Positions 24,901 through 28,781 of a DNA stretch of 28,781 bases are shown here, piece after piece. The position numbers and the translations under genes were made by a program. Numbering within the stretch: position 1 is the first letter of the stretch; each line of letters starts with the position of its first letter. Origin of the DNA: QYOJ01 sp043810345 (GTDB lineage: Bacteria > Bacteroidota > Bacteroidia > Bacteroidales > FEN-979). The notes beneath the pieces are model-generated. The model was not told where the DNA came from and ran no database searches. It saw only the letters and a list, made by a program, of their open reading frames with translations. Location of the stretch: assembly GCA_043810345.1 (NCBI GenBank), contig JBDROF010000119.1:1-28781 (forward strand). Direction: 5' to 3'.

Positions 24901-25282
24901 AGGGTTCTGATGGAATGTAGGCGGGTCTGCCGGGTAAATTTACAATGCCCTTTATGGAAGCCTGGTAACTGGTGAGTCCGGGATCATTATCCACCAACTG
25001 GCTGATATATTCTTTTTTTGGTTTTTTAAGCGTAGCAAAGCGAATCCGGATATTTTGGCCGTCGGCCGTGAGCCGGTAAAGCTGAGGCTGAACGGTCAGA
25101 GGAACTGGAACCAGGTACTCTTTCAGTTTCTGTGTCTGGGGTGACAATAACCGTGGCTTCTTGTCTTCGACTTGCTGCAATCCCATCCATTCGATCAGGG
25201 CAAAAGCAAATTCGAAAACCGCGTCCCGGCTTCGGATTGAAGATAGCTTTTCTATGAAAGTATTTAGTTCCCCGATATTCAT
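21989..25282 (-). CDS. Eco57I-like N6-adenine DNA methyltransferase of a restriction/DISARM-like system
   Basis: A 1097-residue protein that probably marks host DNA by methylating adenine. The first ~350 residues are a helical domain common to large Eco57I-like enzymes; I see no endonuclease motif there. LGRIFENLLAS and GAFYTPREIVEYMV (386-399) form the motif X region. AdoMet motif I is VLDPACGSGAFPINML (495-510), then NIYGVDIMPMAVEIARLRAWL, and catalytic motif IV NPPY (720-723) in FDVVIGNPPYVNVS. The C-terminal ~300 residues carry the target recognition region and a TaqI/Eco57I-type ending (LNSRLINFWY). Its start overlaps the helicase stop by ATGA. The coding DNA is AT-rich from about 23500 down to the end and less so before, suggesting mosaic origin. 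Confidence 0.88.
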   Translation of the reverse strand: MNIGELNTFIEKLSSIRSRDAVFEFAFALIEWMGLQQVEDKKPRLLSPQTQKLKEYLVPVPLTVQPQLYRLTADGQNIRIRFATLKKPKKEYISQLVDNDPGLTSYQASIKGIVNLPGRPAYIPSEPYFIHFITTQDYDKLILVFNQGDQKRIITFRNKLTQTQYYRIVQQWKDIALRSKPELADLLWKSLDVKEVNKEFYRKIKERFDDLVGLLKYSDNQSEENHIGQFAIRLIGRYVFCWFLKEKGIIPAELISSFTIEQNRPDYYQNFLLRLFFQTLNTEVQQRNFLVPNHPLDALFLNIPYLDGGLFEDFAEDKPFHKFVEDDWLIAFVKILESYDFTVDESSMQYQQVAIDPEMLGRIFENLLASQNPETEKLANQRKAFGAFYTPREIVEYMVDASLKAHLEQALMPEDKPSSSQVNEPVITYSGTLFQALEPQQTEILLEPEGKYSESQTRKKIVEKIDKLFLPGCDTNPFDKRETSIVQNALRDIKVLDPACGSGAFPINMLLRLMNLREIIGSSLNSPYELKSEILSRNIYGVDIMPMAVEIARLRAWLSLVLEADYKPSDRKNNFGIAALPNLDFKFVCANSLIDVPEDSYVERMAANHISIFENLTMLYFNSSDNEKKELKTKINDCINVITEIHQNAIKSLELEIKKERKKNTEGKLKGMLENQNRYEQQHKLWQSYKNIFTNKTVGFFNTKYFFPSVKDGFDVVIGNPPYVNVSNLKPDDYRENLKSIFYSAKNKTDLYAFFIEAFTNRLKEYGGLVFIIPHTWKATDSFSKFREIIFKKNKVRSLVNLEMGVFEAIVKPLIIHLIRCVENDYTINILNENFQRVSSIDINEILKERSLSIDTTSNDFQKKLFQKIEKNSYSLENAIQFSRGIKTSDDKRFVGFEKLNDDYKPVFRGKNIKAYKLNWNNEFIWYRPDLMKEKVGSVSYSKEFFEVKEKIVTQRVNSSSQLLVAYDDKQNYFLDTVNVSRNDSWDKKTSLKYLLGLLNSRLINFWYCNKYKMPTIGLYELHTIPLESITIEQQKPFIDQVEKILSAKAQNQDTTALEKEIDVLVYKLYNLTYEEVKVIDKDFWLSEEEYEKIEMK

Positions 25283-28200
25283 TGAGTGAAAATTTGAATG
25301 ATCTCATTTAGCGGCGCTTTCTCTGATCTTTCTTCGGGCCTGTATTGTATGGCAAAATCTATAAAAAGTTGTATTATCTCATCTCCGATATGTTTGTTGT
25401 TTCTTGCCAGCCGGGCAACCAGCCTGACAAGTTTCATGTTCTGTTTATTGAAATAGGCGTTTTGCGAATACATGATACAGTTATACACGTTTTCAATGAT
25501 ATCGACCGGATAGCCATATTCAATCATTTTATTCCGGAGCAGAATAATGGCTTCCTCCTGGGGTTTATTGAACCTGTTCTTATGATCGTCCTCTGTAAAC
25601 TGATAGGTTTTTATAAAATTGTTGATATAGCTTTCAGTTTGGGGCTTATTTTTAAAGTTGTCTTTAAACCGTTCATTCTGGTCGCTGGTGGCTTTTATAT
25701 GCAACAAACCTTCCGTAGCTGTTATCAGTTCACCTGTCCGGTTGTTATCAAATGCTACAAAATAGCCTGCTTCATTTTTTTCATCCACCATATGTGCCAG
25801 ATGTATGAAGTCATCGTCCTCATTCCGCATCTGGACAAATCCCCATTTTCCTTTTGGCAGGTTTTTAACAGAATTTTTATAGGTTTCATTGTATTTACCG
25901 GAACGGTCAAATTCTCTGAGGTCATCCATGAACAGATCCTCTGCTGCAATGAATTCGGAAGACTCAAATATTTTGCGGAATGCTTCCAGTCTTTTCTTTT
26001 CGTCCCTGCTGTAAAGATCCTCAGTAAAGTCCTGGGGAATGGGTTCTTCATCGAGTATTGATTGGTCGGAACCAACCGTGTACCGGATGAGATTGATTTT
26101 TTCTTCCAGTTTCCGTACCAGTCTCAGATAATTTTCCAGTTGCTCCGTCGGCCGGAAGTTGTAAATATATATTTCATCAAACGGAGTACCTATTCTGTTG
26201 ATTCGTCCGTTCCGCTGGATCATCCTGACCGGATTCCAGTGAAGGTCATAATTGATGATGATGCCGCAATCCTGCAGGTTCTGACCTTCCGAAAGCTTGT
26301 CGGTAGCTACCAGGTGATCGATTTCCCGTTCATCTTGTTTTAGTTGGTATTTCTTGGAAACGGGGGCAAATCTTCGCGCAATGTTTTCAATTTCACCCTT
26401 TGTTCCCAAAGCAAATTCAATATTCTTCTTATTCCTGAGCAAACCCGGGAGGTTCAGCTGAAGATATTTTAAAGTATCCGTAAAATAGGTAAATACCAAC
26501 ACTTTGGACTCCTCATTTTCATCTATTTTATCGGCAAGAACCTTGATTTTATTATCCTTTTTGATCAGCAAGGCAAGCTGCTCTTTCAATACGGCAATGA
26601 TCCTGAGGTCTTTTTCAATATCCGCTTTTAGTTGTTTGATATTGAATATCCCTTCATCCGCATCGATGGCCATAGACTCTCCATCCTCTTCCTCAAAGGT
26701 TGAAATATCAAAATCCAGTTCATCTTCCTCGGCACGTTGCTCATTATATGCATCAATGGCCTTATTGAGCTTTTCAAGATTCTTTACGGAAATGATCTTG
26801 TTATATTTTTCGAGTTTCTCTTTGAAATCTTTCAACTTCTTCTCATAATTCAGAATAGATACCTGTATGGAATATAAGGATGATTCCATTCGTTTCAGGA
26901 AGATGGTTCTGAAAATGCCATAAATTCCAATCTGACGCGACAGTTCCCGGTTTTCATCCACATTCAGTTTCAGCTCACCCCGTTTCCTTTTGTAATAGGC
27001 ATGACGGTAAATATGATATCTGTAGCAAGGGAATCCAAAGGTCAATATCCCGTAATATACTACTTCCAGTGAAGTTTGAACCGGTTTTTCCCGTTGTTTA
27101 AAATGTTCAAAAAGATCAAGAGGATGAGCCAGGTATTCAAGATCTGAAAGACTATCGTCGGTATAATTATATGCCTGGATCAGCAGATCGAATTCAGATG
27201 CAAAGGTGAGCAGTTGTGTTTTATATTGGTTAGGAAGTTCGTATTCAAGATTATATGGATAAGACTGTGGGAACTTCTGCAATTTCCCGTTGATCTCAAA
27301 ACCTTCCGGATACTCATTTTCGATTCCTTGACGGGATCTCCTGATAATAAAACGATTCAGAAGAGGAGTAAGTTGTTCTTTGATCTGCAGATAGTTCACC
27401 ATCCTGTTTTCTCGGAGCTGCCGTTTAATTTCATCCTGTAACGTTTGTAACCGTTCCTGAATGGTGTAAAATTTCTGACGTCCCCTGTCATAAAATCTGC
27501 CAAGCTTGTGAATTTCTCCTCCCGAACCAAGCATGATCTGGTTTGTCAGATCCGAAAGCTGGTTGTTTATCGGGGTAGCGGTAACAAGGAGTGTGTTGGC
27601 ATTCTCATTGGCCTGTCGCCATTTGATGAACACCTCAAAACGTTGTCCGCCCGAGCTTCGGAGGTTATGACTCTCATCAAAAACAAAAAGCCCTACAGGG
27701 ATTGATTTTAGATTTTCCCTTACATCTTCAATCCTTGAAATATCCTGAAGACTATAAATTTCGGGAATCTGAACAATTTTGAATTCGTCGAATGCTTTTT
27801 CCCATTGAGCTTTTAGGTTCGCCGGCGCTATCACCACAACCCGCTGGTTATAAAATTTTCTATAATATTCAATGACTTTTATGGCCGTATACGTTTTACC
27901 CAGTCCCACGGAATCTGAAAGCATGGCAACACCCTGCCGTTCAAGTTTCTTGATAATTGAGTTTGCATTCTGAATCTGGAACTTCAGAAGCTGAGGTTTA
28001 CCGGATGAAGGATCATCGGGTTCTACCCTGTTCTCTTTTTCATCCAGGAGCTCCTGTCCATAGATCCTGAATAGTGCATGAACATACATTTCGTAAGGGC
28101 TGAAACATAGGTTCCCGTGCTTGCTGAGTTCAAGTATTTCTTCTTTGAAGGTTCCCGACCATTCTTCGCTTTCATTCCATAAATCTTCAAACCAGGAGCG

Positions 28201-28770
28201 GTGAGTGGGTTGTTGATCAAGATTCTGCCGGATATAATTTACCGTTGCATTAGTGGCTTCAAGCTGGTTTAATTCCAGGTTACCGAACATTCCCTGCCAG
28301 GTGAAATTGGAGCTTCCCAATATTCCGATGGCATTATCCTCAATACTCCCAAAGATATAGCATTTCGCATGCAGGAAATTTTTCCGGTAAACTTTGATCC
28401 GAATCTTACCATTTTGCCTCGTGTAAGATAAAAGCAGATCCACTACTTTCTGATATTCATCCTTCAACTCAAGTTCTTCCAGGTCCTTTTTCAGATATTT
28501 CTCAGGAAATTCGGGATCCTGTCTTTGGGGATTTTTAACCTGGTATACACGGACGTAAGGTTCTTCTCCCAGTAAAAGCCGGAATAATGTATTTTCCCGT
28601 TCAAGGAATGATTTTAATTCATGATAAATCCCAACCATTCCGGGTAAGTCCCAGTATCCTGTTGCAACAGAAACCTGGGAAAACGAATGAGCGATGATCA
28701 ATTCCTTAAGAACAGTGCCCAAAAAATAATGTTCAGATGAATTGTCAATCAGTATGAGTCCTGGTTTCAT
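25279..28770 (-). CDS. PLD-nuclease / SNF2-type helicase fusion
   Basis: The 1163-residue first gene of the block, complete in the window. Residues 1-200 are a phospholipase-D-type nuclease domain with one HKD-like motif: H134 and K136 in LHAKCYIF and GSSN at 152-155. Such domains dimerise to form one active site. From about 265 a superfamily 2, SNF2-type motor follows: Walker A SVGLGKT (287-293), VVVIAPANLK, DESH (365-368) and TATPIN (397-402). An acidic coiled-coil insert (about 660-760) separates the lobes. The second lobe has LVATDKLSEGQNLQ, INYDLHWNP and motif VI QRNGRINRIG. The C-terminal ~250 residues are of unknown type. SNF2 motors of DISARM (DrmD) and type ISP-like systems are comparable. 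Only 11 bases remain upstream, so the promoter is outside. Confidence 0.88.
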   Translation of the reverse strand: MKPGLILIDNSSEHYFLGTVLKELIIAHSFSQVSVATGYWDLPGMVGIYHELKSFLERENTLFRLLLGEEPYVRVYQVKNPQRQDPEFPEKYLKKDLEELELKDEYQKVVDLLLSYTRQNGKIRIKVYRKNFLHAKCYIFGSIEDNAIGILGSSNFTWQGMFGNLELNQLEATNATVNYIRQNLDQQPTHRSWFEDLWNESEEWSGTFKEEILELSKHGNLCFSPYEMYVHALFRIYGQELLDEKENRVEPDDPSSGKPQLLKFQIQNANSIIKKLERQGVAMLSDSVGLGKTYTAIKVIEYYRKFYNQRVVVIAPANLKAQWEKAFDEFKIVQIPEIYSLQDISRIEDVRENLKSIPVGLFVFDESHNLRSSGGQRFEVFIKWRQANENANTLLVTATPINNQLSDLTNQIMLGSGGEIHKLGRFYDRGRQKFYTIQERLQTLQDEIKRQLRENRMVNYLQIKEQLTPLLNRFIIRRSRQGIENEYPEGFEINGKLQKFPQSYPYNLEYELPNQYKTQLLTFASEFDLLIQAYNYTDDSLSDLEYLAHPLDLFEHFKQREKPVQTSLEVVYYGILTFGFPCYRYHIYRHAYYKRKRGELKLNVDENRELSRQIGIYGIFRTIFLKRMESSLYSIQVSILNYEKKLKDFKEKLEKYNKIISVKNLEKLNKAIDAYNEQRAEEDELDFDISTFEEEDGESMAIDADEGIFNIKQLKADIEKDLRIIAVLKEQLALLIKKDNKIKVLADKIDENEESKVLVFTYFTDTLKYLQLNLPGLLRNKKNIEFALGTKGEIENIARRFAPVSKKYQLKQDEREIDHLVATDKLSEGQNLQDCGIIINYDLHWNPVRMIQRNGRINRIGTPFDEIYIYNFRPTEQLENYLRLVRKLEEKINLIRYTVGSDQSILDEEPIPQDFTEDLYSRDEKKRLEAFRKIFESSEFIAAEDLFMDDLREFDRSGKYNETYKNSVKNLPKGKWGFVQMRNEDDDFIHLAHMVDEKNEAGYFVAFDNNRTGELITATEGLLHIKATSDQNERFKDNFKNKPQTESYINNFIKTYQFTEDDHKNRFNKPQEEAIILLRNKMIEYGYPVDIIENVYNCIMYSQNAYFNKQNMKLVRLVARLARNNKHIGDEIIQLFIDFAIQYRPEERSEKAPLNEIIQIFTQ

Positions 28771-28781
28771 CTTTTATATTT

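Noticed and set aside
18745..28770. Calling the block DISARM or BREX outright
   Set aside because: No drmA, drmB, pglZ or brxC-like gene is present in the window; only the helicase and methyltransferase parts are comparable.

Overview
The window reads as chromosomal DNA of a member of the Bacteroidota, probably an uncultured Bacteroidales-like lineage. The grounds are a PKD/FISUMP cell-surface protein, a DUF1573 protein, Mpl, a fused FakA-FakB-type protein, near absence of Shine-Dalgarno sequences, and several perfect matches to the Bacteroidota -7 promoter element TAnnTTTG at sensible distances from starts. No rRNA, tRNA, integrase, transposase or CRISPR array was seen.

Positions 1-17230 hold a compact housekeeping segment of moderate GC by eye: a large secreted PKD/Ig-like/FISUMP protein (-), the peptidoglycan-recycling ligase Mpl (-), a CysH-type sulfonucleotide reductase (+), a LolC/E-type permease (-), a NamZ-family exo-muramidase (+), a PLP aminotransferase with an upstream DUF1573 protein (-), a lipoprotein coupled to a FakA-FakB fusion (+), a DUF1295 membrane protein, a CDF cation transporter (+), L-threonine aldolase (-) and an ADP-forming acyl-CoA synthetase (+). 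Mpl and NamZ both concern reuse of muropeptides.

Positions 17231-18744 are a decayed accessory stretch: a HicB/HicA pair whose toxin has an atypical C-terminus, a degenerate repeat flanking that pair, an excisionase-like HTH/coiled-coil protein, and the first ~15 codons of what looks like a TIR-like gene that breaks off at the start of the next block.

Positions 18745-28770 are one unidirectional minus-strand block of five large genes, probably a defence (restriction-type) operon. In transcription order: PLD-nuclease/SNF2-helicase fusion, Eco57I-like N6-adenine methyltransferase (ATGA overlap), a three-TM membrane protein of unknown family (11-bp gap), an AAA_21/OLD-like ATPase (63-bp gap) and a TOPRIM-like nuclease (1-bp overlap). 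The first two resemble the drmD/drmMI half of class 1 DISARM, but drmA and drmB are absent. The ATPase/TOPRIM pair recalls PARIS or a split OLD system. The combination, with an uncharacterised membrane protein in the middle, is the best candidate here for an undescribed system.

A second theme is short tandem arrays with 7-8 bp units (one about 10 bp), each with a different unit, placed between genes, at one gene end and once inside the FISUMP coding sequence.
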